From positions 4,845,729 to 4,909,728 of the forward strand of contig ML660203.1 in NCBI GenBank assembly GCA_007570785.1: a stretch of DNA of 64,000 bases, written 5' to 3'. The stretch is from Antilocapra americana. Its lineage: Eukaryota > Chordata > Mammalia > Artiodactyla > Antilocapridae. The first letter of the stretch is position 1. The number at the start of each line of letters is the position of its first letter. Below, piece after piece: positions 43,431 through 55,170 of the stretch. Below the pieces are notes generated by a model, which made no database searches, had not been told where the DNA came from, and was given only the letters and a program-made list of their open reading frames with translations. Made by a program: the position numbers and the translations under genes.

Positions 43431-45690
43431 GACTGAGCTGCTGAGGAACGGAGGTTGTATGTTACTGAAATTAAGTTGATATAAATTCAAATTAGAGTAT
43501 TATAGCTTTACTATGTTAAATGCAATGCTCATGATAACCACAAGGAAAATATAGAATACACACACTTAAAGATGAGAATGATATTAAAACATTTCACTAT
43601 TAAAGACAAATTAACTAAACAGCAAAGAAGACAGTAATACAGGAACTGAGGGACAGAATGATATAGGGCATATCAAAAACACATTTACAGAAGTAAGTCT
43701 CTCCTTATCAGTAATTAGTTTAAATGTAAATGGATCAAATTTTCCATTCAAAAAACAAAGATTGATGGAATGAAAAGAACAAACAAAAATCACCCAAACA
43801 AGACCCTTCTGCTGCTTTCTCCAAGAGATTCAGATCCAAGAACACAAATAAGTTGAAAACAGGTCAATAATGAAAAGGTAGAAAAGACACTCATGAAATA
43901 GTGACAAAAAGAGAGCAAGGGTGGCTATAGACTTCAAATCAAAAAAGAGTAAAGAGAAAAAGGACATTTTGTATTAAGAAAATGTATAACACAGATGGAA
44001 GGTGTAACAGTTATAAATGTTTGTATATCTAACAACAGTCAAAATATATGAGACAAAAATTGGAAAAAAAATGAAGGGAGAAATAGACAGCTCTCAACAG
44101 TAGCTGAACACTTTGATACCCCACTCCCAATGCAAACAACTTTACAGAAGAAAAATGAGTAAATAGAAGATTTGAACAACACAATAAATCCCTAAATACC
44201 CAATGGTATGTACCCTTTTCTTAACTAAACTTGGAACATTATCCAGGATAAATCATATGCTAGATCTCAAGTTAAGTTTCAGTAGATTTAAAAAGATAGA
44301 GACCATATAAAGTGTCTTCTCTGACCACAATAGAATGAAGTCAGAGATCAATGATAGAAGAAGGATTGGAAAATTCATGAATTTGTGGAAATAAACAAAC
44401 TCTATCAGCAAAAGGATTGATGATGAAATCACAGGAAAACTTAAAAACTATTTAGAGGATAAACAAAACAAAAACATGCAAAACCGGACAGGACCTTTAT
44501 CTTACATCACATACAAAAAATAATTCAAAATAATTCAAAAACCTAAATGGAGAGCTAAAACTGTGAAACTCACACAAAAACATGGGGTAAAATCTTCACA
44601 ACTTTGGATTTATCAATTATTTCTTGGAATTGAAACCAAAGGCACAGGCAGAAAAGAAAAATATTGGATTTCATACTAAGAAAACATTTTGTTCATCAAA
44701 GGACACCATTAACAGAATGAAAGTGCAGTCTATAAACGGGAAAAACATATTTGCAAATAGCTTATTTGTGATAAGGAATTAATATTCAGAATATATATAG
44801 AACACCTAAAATTCACCAACAAAAATACAATCCAATTAAAAAATGGGCAAAAAATTAGACTAGATACTTCTCGAAAAAAGTGTTTGAATATCTAATAAAT
44901 GCATGAAAAGATGTTCAACATCACTAGTTACTAGAGACATATAAACCAGAACCATACTGACATATCACTTTACACTCACTGGAAGAACTAGAAAACATAA
45001 AAACAAAACAGAAAATAGCAAATGTTGTGAGGATGTGAAGAAATCAGACATTTGGTGGAAATGGAAAATGATGCAGCCACTGTGGAAAATATTGTGGCAT
45101 TTCCTTAAAAAAAAAAAAAACTAAAAAATAGAACCACCATATGATCTGGGAGTTCTACTTCTGGGTTTATACTCCCAAAGAGGTGAAATATCAAGGAGAT
45201 ATTTGTGCACCCATGTTTAGAGAAGTGTGGAGTGCCTAAAATGTGGAGGCAACCCAAGTGTCAATTGATAGATGAATGGATAAATAAAATGTGGTACATA
45301 TAAAAAAATGCAATATTAGTCTTAAAAAGGAAAAACATTTTGACATGCGCTCCATTGATGAACTGCGGGTGCATTATGCTAAGTGGAATAAGCCAGTCAC
45401 AAAAAGATAAATACTGTTTGATGCCACTTATATGAGGCAACTAGAGTAGTCAAATTCAGAGGGACAGAAAGTAGATTAGAGGTTACCTGGGACTGGGGAG
45501 AGGAGAGAATGGAAAGTTACTCTAATGGGTACAAAGTTATCATTTTGCAGGATTTAAAGAGTTTTGGAGATGGTGATGTTTGCGCAGTATGAATGTACTT
45601 GATACTGTTGAACTGAACACTTAAACATAATTAGGATACTAAGTATTAGGTGATATATATTTTACTCTAATATTAATAAATGAAAAAAAA
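43431..45690 (+). mobile_element. Old LINE-1 (L1M-type) lacking its RT region
   Basis: 43.5-44.48 kb follows ORF2 endonuclease-side sequence ('gagcaagggtggctat', 'ccaggataaatcatatgctag', 'ttctctgaccacaatagaatg'). At about 44485 it jumps to the ORF2 C-terminal side ('ccaattaaaaaatgggcaaaa', 'gatgcagccactgtgg'), then the 3' UTR with 'ggagatggtgatgtttgcgcag', ending A-rich at 45690. The RT core is absent. Many stops; an ancient placental copy. Confidence 0.83.
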
Positions 45691-46868
45691 GTCAGAGGGC
45701 AGCATCCTGTTCCTGGAGAAGAGATCATGGTGTGTGTAAAGAAGTCAGGGACTGAACTAAACGGTCTGCAGCTGAGGACCACTGACTGTGTAGTCCCTGA
45801 TTTAGGGGAAAGTCTGATGCATTTATTTCATTTTCACTGGGACTATTAGGGAACATGGAAGTTCAGTGGACACACATGGACCAGTGATTCACCTTGGACT
45901 GACGCAAGCTTTTTTTTTTTTTGAGCTGAGAAGAGGTTTGGGAAGCAGTAGTTAACAGAAACCTCCAAACCTCCTCTAACTGGAGCCAGGTCTGTGACCC
46001 TGAGTGCTCAGTTGCCTACTCATGTTTTCCAGTGCTGTTACACAGCTCTGCTTTGTTTCAGGTGGGAAGGAAAAGTCCAAAGAGGCATTAGCCTTGAAGG
46101 AGTTGGGTATTTCAAGAAACAATAACTCTATCTTGTAAAAGTCCTCATTGCCAAAGTATATGGAAGAGCTAGAGTAGGGCTGGCTGAACCAACTCAGCAG
46201 GGAATTGTTCAATGAAAATTCAGACTCCTACTGAGATGGCTTGTACTCAGAATTCAGTCAAACAGCTGCAGAAACATCTCTGATGGGAGTGAATCAGAGT
46301 GATAGGATTCGCCATTGGTTCCCTTGAGGAAGACATTGGTTCTCCCGAGGGCTCTTCAGAATTGGATTTCTTGAACCACCATGCCTAGTTGCTGCCTGGA
46401 ACTCAATCATTTTTTGTTTGGTTTGGTTGCAGCAAGTACATTATCCTTTGTCGCCGTGGTTTTCCCTCTGTCAGTTGACCCACTGTGTAGGGTGAGGACG
46501 TTCTGGAGTCTGGGGGTGGTTTTGCGTCTCCAGATGCAGCACAGAGGGAAGTAAGAGTGGGAGGAACTTGTTTACTTCCTGTAGGGTGCTGCTGCTGGAT
46601 GCTCACCAGCTATGGATTTAGACTGACTGTTAGAATTTCACTTCAGTTGCCAGTGGTTGAGGCAAAGAGTGTTCCCATCCTATCTGTACCCTGCCATCTT
46701 CAGGTTCTGGGAAACAAACAAACAACAAACAAACAAATGCATCAGGATTGTTGCGGGCCCATGAATGAAGGAAATTACATATCATAATTGTCAGTAATGC
46801 ATTCTTCAAAGCTGGGAGTGGGGTTGGTATTATTTCAGGGAAGGAAACATTAAAAAAAAAAAAATTCC
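45691..46868. other. Unlabelled DNA
   Basis: No gene. T-run at 45910-45922 and a (CAAA)n run at 46712-46738. Confidence 0.5.
46712..46738. repeat. (CAAA)n microsatellite
   Basis: Imperfect tetranucleotide run. Confidence 0.88.
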
Positions 46869-46879
46869 TGAACTAATTT

Positions 46880-47064
46880 GGGCTTCCCTGATAACTCGGT
46901 AAAGAATCTGCCTGCAATGTGGGAGACCTGGGTTTGATCCCTGGATTGGGAAGATTCCCTGGAGAAGGGAAAGGCTACCCACTCAGTATTCTGGCCTGGA
47001 GAATTCCATGAACTACAGTCCATGGGGTCGCAAAGAGTCAGACACGACTGTGTGACTTTCACTT
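46880..47064 (+). mobile_element. Bov-tA SINE with 11-bp duplication
   Basis: tgaactaattt at 46869-46879 and 47065-47075. The copy lacks a short part of the body ('agcctggtgggct' region). Confidence 0.94.
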
Positions 47065-47149
47065 TGAACTAATTTACTCAATCAACAATAATTGATTTTA
47101 GTAGATATATGAGGTAGGAAGCACACAGTGGATGCCTGATAATAAGCAA

Positions 47150-47332
47150 ATAACGTTTATGCGTTTGCTCATGGAGTCATAACCCCACCAGCTTGGGAGA
47201 GGAACTGTGACATTCGGTATCGACATGGAAACTGAGACAGGGAAATACTAAGTGACTTGCCCAGTCTTTGCTGATAAGACTTGAAACCAGACAATCTGAC
47301 TGCAGAAACTGCATTCTGAAAAACTCTGGTAC
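47150..47332 (-). repeat. MIR SINE, antisense
   Basis: 'catggaaactgagacagggaaatactaagtgacttgccc' in parts, then 'gacttgaaaccagacaatctgactgcag'. Confidence 0.8.
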
Positions 47333-48255
47333 CTGGTCAGTCTGACTTTGGCTTTGGAGAAATTCTAATATTAAACTTGCCAAGGCACACATGTAATTCA
47401 TGTGGTTCATGTTAAATGCAGAGGGTTTTTGGTTTGGGATATTTTTGCTTTCATTTTATTTTAGCCGAGCTGTTGAGAGAGCAAAATTCTTTAAAGTAAA
47501 ATATTTATTTCTAACTTTGATTTTTACATTACAGTGAAACACCAAAAATGACTACCTTTAATTAGGGCATGGGCAAAGAGGCAAAGAGACCATATTAAAT
47601 GTTGGAAGCCTCAGAAAGACAAATCAGTGTTTGGAGACAAGATGGCACTGACTTGTCTCTGTTGCTCCAGACCAAGCCTAACTATTAATACAACCTTGGG
47701 CTGGATGGGCAGAGGAGATGAGAAGTCGATATGGCCTTCCCTAAGGTGATGGAGATCCTGTGCCTGGGCAGGTTGGGGGAAATAGTGAGAATTAGTCCTA
47801 CAAGGATAAGAGAAAAACAGATGCATTCAACCATCATCTAAGAGGGAACTCAGGCAGAGCTGTAAGAATTAGAAAGAATGTAACATCCCCTTTTTGTTCC
47901 TACCATTAAAAAAAAAATTCTTCCTTACCATATTGAAAACTGTGTCTGTCATCCAATATGTTCCTATTTTTATTTTTTCTGCACTTGATAAAACATTCTC
48001 AGAGAAATGTTAATATGTCTCACTACAATTATATATGTATTTTTCTTTCCCTTATATTTTTGCTGATTTTTGCTTTATGTAGCTTTCCTTGTTAAGTGCT
48101 AATATCTTTTTAATTTTGCCTTTATTTATTTAAAATATTCATCTTGTTTTATTTAAAAATAAATAAATGAATAAATTTTAATTTTTTAAAAAAAGAAAAC
48201 TATGTCTGATTCCCTGCTCATTCTTCCTGTTAACTTTATCAAACAACACACATTA
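47333..48255. other. Unlabelled AT-rich DNA
   Basis: No gene. (AAAT)n near 48154-48178; the 47.93-48.2 kb part may be a degraded antisense LINE-1 but is not callable. Confidence 0.45.
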
Positions 48256-48385
48256 GGGACTTCCCTGGTGGTCCTGTGGTTAAGAATCTGCCTGTCAATG
48301 TGGGGGATGTGAGTTCAATTCCTGATCAGGGAACTAAGATCCCACATGCTGTGCAGTTTGGCCAACATTTTTTTTTTTTTTTTAA
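48256..48385 (+). mobile_element. CHR-2-type SINE
   Basis: 'gggacttccctggtggtcctgtgg' head and 'cagggaactaagatcccacatgc'. The expected A-rich end is instead a T-run (48369-48384). Confidence 0.85.
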
Positions 48386-48529
48386 TCAGATACAGACAGG
48401 CATCAGGAGAGCTGGCTGTCTGGCATACATGTTAGTATAATACAGGATAGGGAATGTGTCTATGGATAAGTTTGATCAGATTTTCTGTTAGAAAATATTG
48501 GAGGCTACCATGCTTCAGTGAAAGGAGCT

Positions 48530-49290
48530 ATTCATTCATGATTCCATTTGTTCGTCCATTCATCCATCCCCCAATCAGTGTTCATGAAACATTTCCTATG
48601 TACTAGTGTTGGGGAGAAACCAGGGTTAAGGTAGAGCCCTTACTCTCTCAGATCATACATTCCAGGAGGGGAGGCCGGAATTTTATTATTATTATTATTA
48701 AATATGTAATGGACAATACAAACATATTCAGATGAGTGCTGTACAAGGTATTTAAAAGAGGTAATGCTATAGAGAATTAGGTTAGATTGCACGGTCAGGA
48801 AAGGCTCCAAGGAGGAGCTGTTGGAGCAAAACTCTGCATGATGAAAATGAACCAGTAGTTGTAAAAGGCAGAGTACAGAGTGTTCTAGGTCAGAAAGTTG
48901 CTTGCCCAAGGGCTCTGAGGCAGACTCTGTCAACCACGTTTGAGGCATTGAAAGAAAATCAGTCATCTGCAGCACACTAAGCAAAAGGAGTAGTTAGATA
49001 TGAGTTCAGGGAGGTAGAAAAGACCAGGAATTTGGGGGTGTTAAAAGCCTACCTAAGGAATTTGGCTTTGATTCTAAGCCTGATTGGAAACCAATGGTGG
49101 ATTTAAGCCTAGGAGTGGGATCTGATTAACATTTCAGAAGATCATTGTGGTTTATAGATGTAGGACTGTAGGAGGGGTAGAAGTCTAGACAGGCAGCCGG
49201 AGGACTATTTCTGTGGTCATGAGAGAGGGAAGACATTAGAGATGCTTGTAAGTGGATGAATTATGGAGAAGCATAAGATAGGAGAGGGAG
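48530..49290 (-). repeat. L2 LINE, antisense
   Basis: Opens with 'ttcattcat' and 'ccattcatcc', then the L2 complement order: 'acatttcctatgtactagtg', 'agagcccttactctctcagatcata', 'caggaaaggctccaaggaggagctg', 'ccaagggctctgaggcag', 'ggagtgggatctgattaacat'. A (TTA)n run at 48681-48700. Confidence 0.65.
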
Positions 49291-49319
49291 GATGGTGATT
49301 GAAATCATGAATTTTCTTT

Positions 49320-49530
49320 CATCCTTTTATTCTTTTCACAGAAATATATCGAGCATTCATTTTTGCTATGCACCTGGTATGCAAAATTCAGTACTTTTAA
49401 ATCCCTGACCCCAAAGAACCCAAAGTCCTAGTGGAAAACATTGAGATCAAGACAAATAATTAAAATATATTTTAATAAAATTGTAATCAAGGTGTATACA
49501 TATGTGCCATTAGAGTTCAAAGAAAACTCT
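49320..49530 (-). repeat. L2-like fragment, antisense
   Basis: 'atcgagcattcatttttgctatgcacctgg' and 'aacccaaagtcctagtgg' fit an antisense L2 end. Confidence 0.5.
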
Positions 49531-49794
49531 GGTTAAAATTAAATATGTCAGTCTTTTAAAAGATGTTATTTTTATTGAAATCTATCCATTGGTCCATTGG
49601 GTTGTGTTAATATAATAAAGCTCAATATAATTTATGTCAGTCAAATGTTTGGGTTCCTGTGTTCTGGACATAAACTTGTTCGATAATTCTGAATGACTCA
49701 CTTCTACTTCCTTCACATTTGTAAAACAGTTTAAGTTACTACTACACCAATTTTGGACCTGGGGACAGTTTATAATGGTCACACCCTCACGTCA

Positions 49795-50136
49795 GCAACT
49801 TGGTGACCTCCAGATAATAGTAGAGAGCTGTGCATGTCACCTGGGCCCAGTGAACACTCTGTTCCTCCCTTTGGACCACTGGTGAGGAGCAAGAGAGGTG
49901 GTAATATTTTTAAAACGTCCTCTTTCTTCACATTTCTTCTTTATTAAATTATACTATTGCACAGAGTAAAAATCACTTTATTGTTACACAGTTCAACTTT
50001 TGGGAAATAAATAAACATTTAAAGACCACCAAAATCGAGATTTAGACCATAAACAACAACACCCCAAAACTCTACCTCTGATTCCACAATCTCTGTTTAC
50101 TGTTCCTCTAGTTTTTGCCTTTTCCAAAAGACATCT
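49795..50136 (-). repeat. Old LINE-1 3' fragment, antisense, with paralogous flank
   Basis: The part from about 49920 ('cttctttattaaattatac', then 'ctctgattccacaatctctg') fits an antisense L1M 3' end. Both it and ~120 bp before it resemble 51176-51345 at roughly 65-70%. Confidence 0.45.
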
Positions 50137-51172
50137 GTCTTAGTGTGTTCAGGCTATTAGAACAAAAAATACCATAAACTGGAGGGATTATATGAAACAG
50201 AAACATATTTCTCACAGTTCTGAAATCTGAAGAGTCCAAGAAGGTGCTGGCTACATGGAAGACAGTATGGAGATTCCTTTAAAAACTAAGAATAAAACCA
50301 ATATATGACCCAGTAATCCCACTCCTTTACCCTGAGGAAATCATAATTGAAAAAGACACATGTACCCCAATGTTCATTGCAGCACTATTTACAATAGCTA
50401 GAACATGGAAGCAACCTAGATGTCCATTGACAGATGAATGGATAAAGAAGCCATGGTACATATATTCAATGGAGTATTACTCAGCCATAAAAAGGAATGC
50501 ATTTGAGTCAGATCTGATGAGCTAGATGAGCCTAGAGCTATTATACAGAGTGAAGTAAGTCAGAAAAAGAAAGATAAATATTGTATACAAACACATTTAT
50601 ATGGAATCTAGAAAGATGGTATCAAAGAATTTATTTGCAGGGCAGCAATGGAGAAATAGACATAGAGAGCATAATTATGGACATGGGGAGTGGGGAAGAG
50701 AGGGTGAAAAGTATGGAGAGAATAGCATGGAAACTTACATCGCCATATGTAAATTGTTTTTTGTCTCAGGGAACTCATACAGGGGTTCTGCATCAACCTA
50801 GAGGGGTGGGATGGGGAGGGAGATAGGAGGGAGGTTCAAGAGAGACATGATATATATAGCTGATTCATGTTGAGGTTTGACAGAAAACAACAAAATTCTG
50901 TAAAACAGTTATCCTTCAATTAAAAAATAAATTAATTTAACAAAAGAAGGTGCCGGCAGATTCAGTATTTGGTGATATTTGTAGACAAACATCCTTCTGG
51001 TTTGCAGACAAACCTCTTCTTGCTGTGTCCTCCCTGTCCACATGATGGAAGGTGAGAGATAACTCTCTGGGGTCTCTTTTGTAAGGGCACTACTCTCAGC
51101 CATGAGGCCTCCATCTTTACCTAATCTCTTTGCAAAAGCCTCACCTCCAAAAACATTGCCAATGTTTGGATT
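50137..51172 (-). mobile_element. MLT1-type LTR, antisense, split by LINE-1
   Basis: 50137-50251 ('tgtcttagtgtgttcaggc', 'ataccataaactgg', 'ttctcacagttctgaaatctg') continues at 50944-51172 ('ggtgccggcagattcag', 'ttcttgctgtgtcctccctg', 'aagcctcacctccaaa'). Complement of MLT1. Confidence 0.82.
50252..50943 (+). mobile_element. Ruminant LINE-1 3' end with 14-bp duplication
   Basis: Begins in the ORF2 C-terminal region ('atgacccagtaatcccactcc', 'caatgttcattgcagcac'), passes the 3' UTR and ends A-rich. aagaaggtgctggc at 50238-50251 matches 50944-50957 with one t/c difference. Confidence 0.94.
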
Positions 51173-51289
51173 TGTGTTTGTGATCTTGTTTGATAATTCT
51201 AGACAACTATGGATGTCAGTTGGGTGCATCCTCTGGGCCACTAATGATGAGACTGAGGTTGCACAATTTTTGAAATGTCTTCTTTCTTT

Positions 51290-52185
51290 TTATTATTTTT
51301 TATTGAAGTATAACATTTCATAGAATAAAAAAGCACTTATTTGGTTATACAGGGGTAAAACTTCATTATGTGAATCTGGGGGCTTCCCAGTTGGCACTAG
51401 GGGTTAAGAACTTGCCTGCCAACATAGGTGACATAGTGCGATGCAAGTCCTATCCTTGGGTCAGGAAGATCCCCTGCAAGAGGTCATGACAACCCAGGCA
51501 TTCTTGCCTGGAGAATCACCACAAACAGAGGAGCCTGGCAGGTTACAGTCCATAGTGTCGCAAAGAGTTGAACACAACTGAGCAACTTAGCACACTCGTG
51601 CAAGCATATAAATCTGGGGGACATATTCAGTCCATAGCATCATCTAAACAGAATCGTATAGTACAAAACTGCTTGAATGTGACTTCTTTCACACAGCATC
51701 ATGCATTGAGATCAGTAGCTGCACGTATTAGCTGTTAGCATCTTTTTTTTTTTATTACTGAATAGTAAGTCACTGTCTGAATTTACCACAGGTTATTGAT
51801 TCTGCAATTGAAAGACTGGTTGGTTGTTTCCAGTTTCTGATGATTCTTAATGAAACCACTGGAATATTTGTGGTTATTTTTTAATATATAAATGAATAAA
51901 CATTTATTTCTCTTAGATATATCTAGGAGAGGAATTGTTGGGTCACATGAGAAGTATATGTTTAACTTCATAACAAACTGTTACACTGCTTTCTAAAATG
52001 CTGTATTATTTTGCATGTATATTAGAAGTTCCAGTTGCTCTATCAATTTGCCAGCACTGGATAATGTCAGTGTTTTTTTTTTTTTTAATTTAAGTTATTC
52101 TAGTGGGTATCTCATTGTGGTTTTAGTTCACATTTCCCTAATGAATTAATAATATTCAGCATATTTTCATGTGTTCTTCTTATAC
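51290..52185 (-). mobile_element. Old LINE-1 3' end, antisense, hit by SINE
   Basis: 'tttttattgaagtataac', 'cacacagcatcatgcattgagatc', 'ggttgtttccagtttctgatg', 'gaattgttgggtcacatgag', 'ctagtgggtatctcattgtgg' give the antisense L1M order. Bov-tA inserted at 51383-51610. Confidence 0.8.
51383..51610 (+). mobile_element. Bov-tA SINE with 10-bp duplication
   Basis: aatctggggg at 51373-51382 and 51611-51620. Diverged body with extra bases. Confidence 0.92.
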
Positions 52186-52239
52186 ATGATGCATTAGATA
52201 AATATATGTCATGTCCTGTTATTCAAATAAACCTATATG

Positions 52240-52515
52240 TGTTTGGTCTTCTCTTTGCTGTACACAAGGGATGCAAAAAAATAAGTTTCAGTGTCTGCCC
52301 TCAGGAATTTCCTGACATGCATTGTAGATAAATATATTATCTCTGCAAATGTAATATGAGTGGTTCTGTGGGAGTTCTGAGTCAGGTAAGATTATAAGCT
52401 GTTAGGAAAATTGGAAAAATCCTCAGAAATCACACAGGTTTTGAGAAGGCTTCAGAATTTAATTTTGAAAGACAGGCTGTGCCAGGGGCCAGGGAGAGGG
52501 GGATCTCCAGGGAGA
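52240..52515 (-). repeat. L2-like, antisense
   Basis: 'cacaagggatgcaaaaaaataag', 'gtctgccctcaggaatttcc' and the downstream order fit antisense L2. Confidence 0.5.
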
Positions 52516-53589
52516 GATAGGAATTCGACTTCAATGATGGGGAAGAAACCAAAAAAAAAAAAAAAAAACCTGGGAGAAAAGTGCTTTTTGAAGGGGAAAG
52601 ATGAAAAAAAGAAAGTTGTGCAAGCATGGGCACAGAAGTCTGAGTTGATGAGCAAGAGCTCACCGATGTAAGATAGAAAGGGGAAGGGTAGACATATAGA
52701 TCATTTCAGAGGTCAGAAGAAAGAACTTTGAGGGGATTTGATTTAACAAGCAGTTGACACACCATTACCCACCCAGAGTGAGGAGGGATGAGGCAGACTT
52801 CAGACCTGAATGAAGGAAAAGACAAGTGTGTGGGGGCTTAGAGCCTATCCCGGCTGCATTTCCCCCTGCAAACTAATATTCCTTCCCTGACTTCACAGCC
52901 CAGGACCCTCCAGGGACAGGATGGAGCAGTTTCACCCACAGCTAAGATTCTCTCTCCCTTCTCTGCCTCTGCCCCCATCCTTCCATCTGGGTGGCAGCTA
53001 CTTGGCTATTTTGCATCCTCCTCCACAGACCATCCACATATACACCTTCAGTTGGAGGCTAGTTCAGAAGCCGCATCAATATGGAAAATTAATGGGGCAA
53101 CTCCCAACACTTTCTCCACTGGAGTATTCACCATTATATCAGGGTCAATGCAGGACCAGGGTGGGAACCTGCCCCAGAGTACAGCCTATTGTTACAAAGC
53201 TGTCCCATAGTTCACAGAGCCCCAGCGGCCATAGTGCAAGGATTAAAGGGCAATGCAGCAGAAGTCAGTTCAGAGATGGCTTGATGTCTACAGTAGGGGA
53301 GCTTCTTTCACCCAGAGAGAAGACTTAAGCAGAAAGGTAAAGCATGAATGGTGCAGCAATTAAAGGCATGAGCTATGAGTCTGGCCATATCAGCACAACC
53401 ACAAGTCTGCTCCAATCACTGTAGGAGTTTCACACTTGTATCCAGAACCTGGTTCCATGACAGCAGTGGGAACCAAGACAGTAATGGACAGTCTTGTCAG
53501 GTGTGATTGGATTTTGCAGCCAATTCAGAAGTGTGGAACTTTTTCATATTTTTCTTATGTAAGGATAAGAAGTATGTAAGAGACACTAA
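52516..53589. other. Unlabelled DNA with a 135-codon ORF
   Basis: The plus-strand frame 52921-53328 (135 codons) has no recognised domain. A-run at 52551-52568. 53345-53430 faintly resembles a MIR 5' half. Confidence 0.45.
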
Positions 53590-53830
53590 TATTCCGAGAC
53601 TATATCAATTGTGTACTTGCTATATGTCAGTCATTTCATGAAGCATTTTATTTGACCTTCAGAAAAACTTTATTGGTAAGATTTATTTCTCCATTTTAAA
53701 GATGTGGAAACTGAGCTTTAAAGAGGTCAAATAACTTGTTCATGGTTATCACTAGAAAGTGACATGTTGAGATGTAAGTCCAGAAGATCCAATTAGAGAA
53801 AATGCATTCCTGACCTCTACATATAGTCAC
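53590..53830 (-). repeat. MIR SINE, antisense
   Basis: 'ttgtgtacttgctatatgtcagtc', 'tttctccattttaaagatgtggaaactgag', 'gtcaaataacttgttcatgg'. Confidence 0.82.
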
Positions 53831-54002
53831 TTCCTTGTGCTACAGTCGAACAGTCACCTCTAAGACTATTTTTTCCATTTGAAACAGCATTACAGTAAAA
53901 TTTAAAAACTAAGTGGTCCCTTGTGTAATGCTTGAGAATATTTTGAATAATATTTGCTACTTTCATTATGCCCTGGGTGTGACACAATCAGAAGTAAGCA
54001 TT

Positions 54003-54170
54003 GGTCTCTGCCCCTTGTTCCTGACGCAGAACTCTTAAAACCCTTGTAATTATCAGTCATAGGGGTGATAAGAGCATCTTATCTCCTGATATTTGGTCTT
54101 TGACCCAAGTTCCTGACAGAGTTCCCAAATCCCTTGGAATTCACTGGATGATAAGAGTTTCTTTTCTTCT
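54003..54170. repeat. Tandem duplication in LTR U3, period ~92 bp
   Basis: The unit starts 'ggtctctgccccttgttcctgac' at 54003 and 'ggtctttgacccaagttcctgac' at 54095, each followed by an 'acccttg..aatt' and 'gataagag' block. Confidence 0.8.
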
Positions 54171-54175
54171 ATGAT

Positions 54176-54760
54176 ACATATGCACTGCAGAATACTACTC
54201 AGAAAAAGAACAAAATTATGTCATTTACAGCAACATGGATGGACCTAGAGTTTATCATGTGAAGTCAGACGGAGAAGGAGAGAAATTGCATGGCATCCCT
54301 CTAAAAAAGAAATGATACAGTGAACTTACCTACAAAACCGAAAGAGACTAACAAATTTAGGGAATGAACTTTTGGTTATGGTGGGGGTGGGAACAATGGA
54401 GGGAATGGATAGTTAGGGAGTTTGGAGTAAACATGTACACACTGCTGTATTTAAAATGGATAACCAGTAAGGACCACTGTATAGAACTCTGCTCAATGTC
54501 ATATGGCAGCCTGGATGGGAGTGGAGTTTAGGGGAGAATGGATACCTGTATAAGCTTCGCTGAGTCACTTCACTGTTCACCTGAAATTATCACAACATCG
54601 TTAGTTGACTACCATGTGAAAGTGTTAGTCACTCAGCCCTGTCCGACTCTTTGTGACCCCATGGACTGTAGCCCTCCAGGCTCCTCTGTCTATGGGATTG
54701 TCCAGGCAAGAATATAACTCAATACAAAATAAAAAGTTAAAAAAAATAAATGAAATAGTA
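54176..54760 (+). mobile_element. LINE-1 3' end inserted in LTR
   Basis: Starts 'acatatgcactgcagaatac', passes 'acagcaacatggatggacctag', ends A-rich. Target duplication tcttttcttctatgat (54160-54175) versus 54761-54776 with one mismatch. Confidence 0.9.
54611..54714 (-). mobile_element. Bov SINE fragment inside the LINE-1
   Basis: 'aagtgttagtcactcagccctgtccgac' to 'ccaggcaagaat', the 3' body only. It interrupts the LINE-1 3' terminal sequence ('agttgacta' left, 'aactcaatacaaaat' right). Confidence 0.9.
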
Positions 54761-55131
54761 TCTTTTATTCTATGATGCAGTTCTTGGTGGGTTCCCTGAA
54801 TAGCTCCTGGATGGGGACTGTTTACTAGAAATACCAAGCCATCATTAGAAGCTTGGAACTTTTATCCCTACCCCCTAGCCTTCTGGGGAAGGAAGAGGGG
54901 AGGGGAAATTTAGTTAATAATCAGTAATGCCTATGTGATGAAGCTTACATAAAAATTTCTAAAGTAGAGCATTTGAAAAACTCCTGGGTTGGTGAACACA
55001 TCCATGTACCAGAAGGGTAGCACAACCCAACTTCATAGAAACAGAATTTCTTTTGTTCAGAACCCTTCTGGACTTCACTCCATGTACCTTTTCATCTGAC
55101 TGTTCATCTATAGCTTTGCAATATCCTTTAT

Positions 55132-55137
55132 AATAAA
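55132..55137 (+). promoter_or_regulatory. Polyadenylation signal in LTR
   Basis: AATAAA following 'cctttat', in the usual place for the LTR R region. Confidence 0.6.
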
Positions 55138-55170
55138 CCAGTAAACTAGATAGTTGATATTAAAGCTTTG

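Larger units (their letters stand above)
53972..55170 (+). mobile_element. Solo LTR split by a LINE-1 that carries a SINE
   Basis: Left LTR part 53972-54175, right part 54761-55170, with 'aagtagagcatttgaaaaactcctgggttgg' and 'catctgactgttcatc' before a polyadenylation signal at 55132-55137. The U3 part contains a 92-bp-period tandem duplication. I recognise it as an artiodactyl/mammalian ERV LTR but cannot name the family; no internal viral region is present. Ends approximate. Confidence 0.72.

Noticed and set aside
52921..53328. 135-codon open frame, preceded by an acceptor-like 'cttcacag'
   Set aside because: Composition is proline/serine-rich without any recognisable family, and no partner exon is visible.
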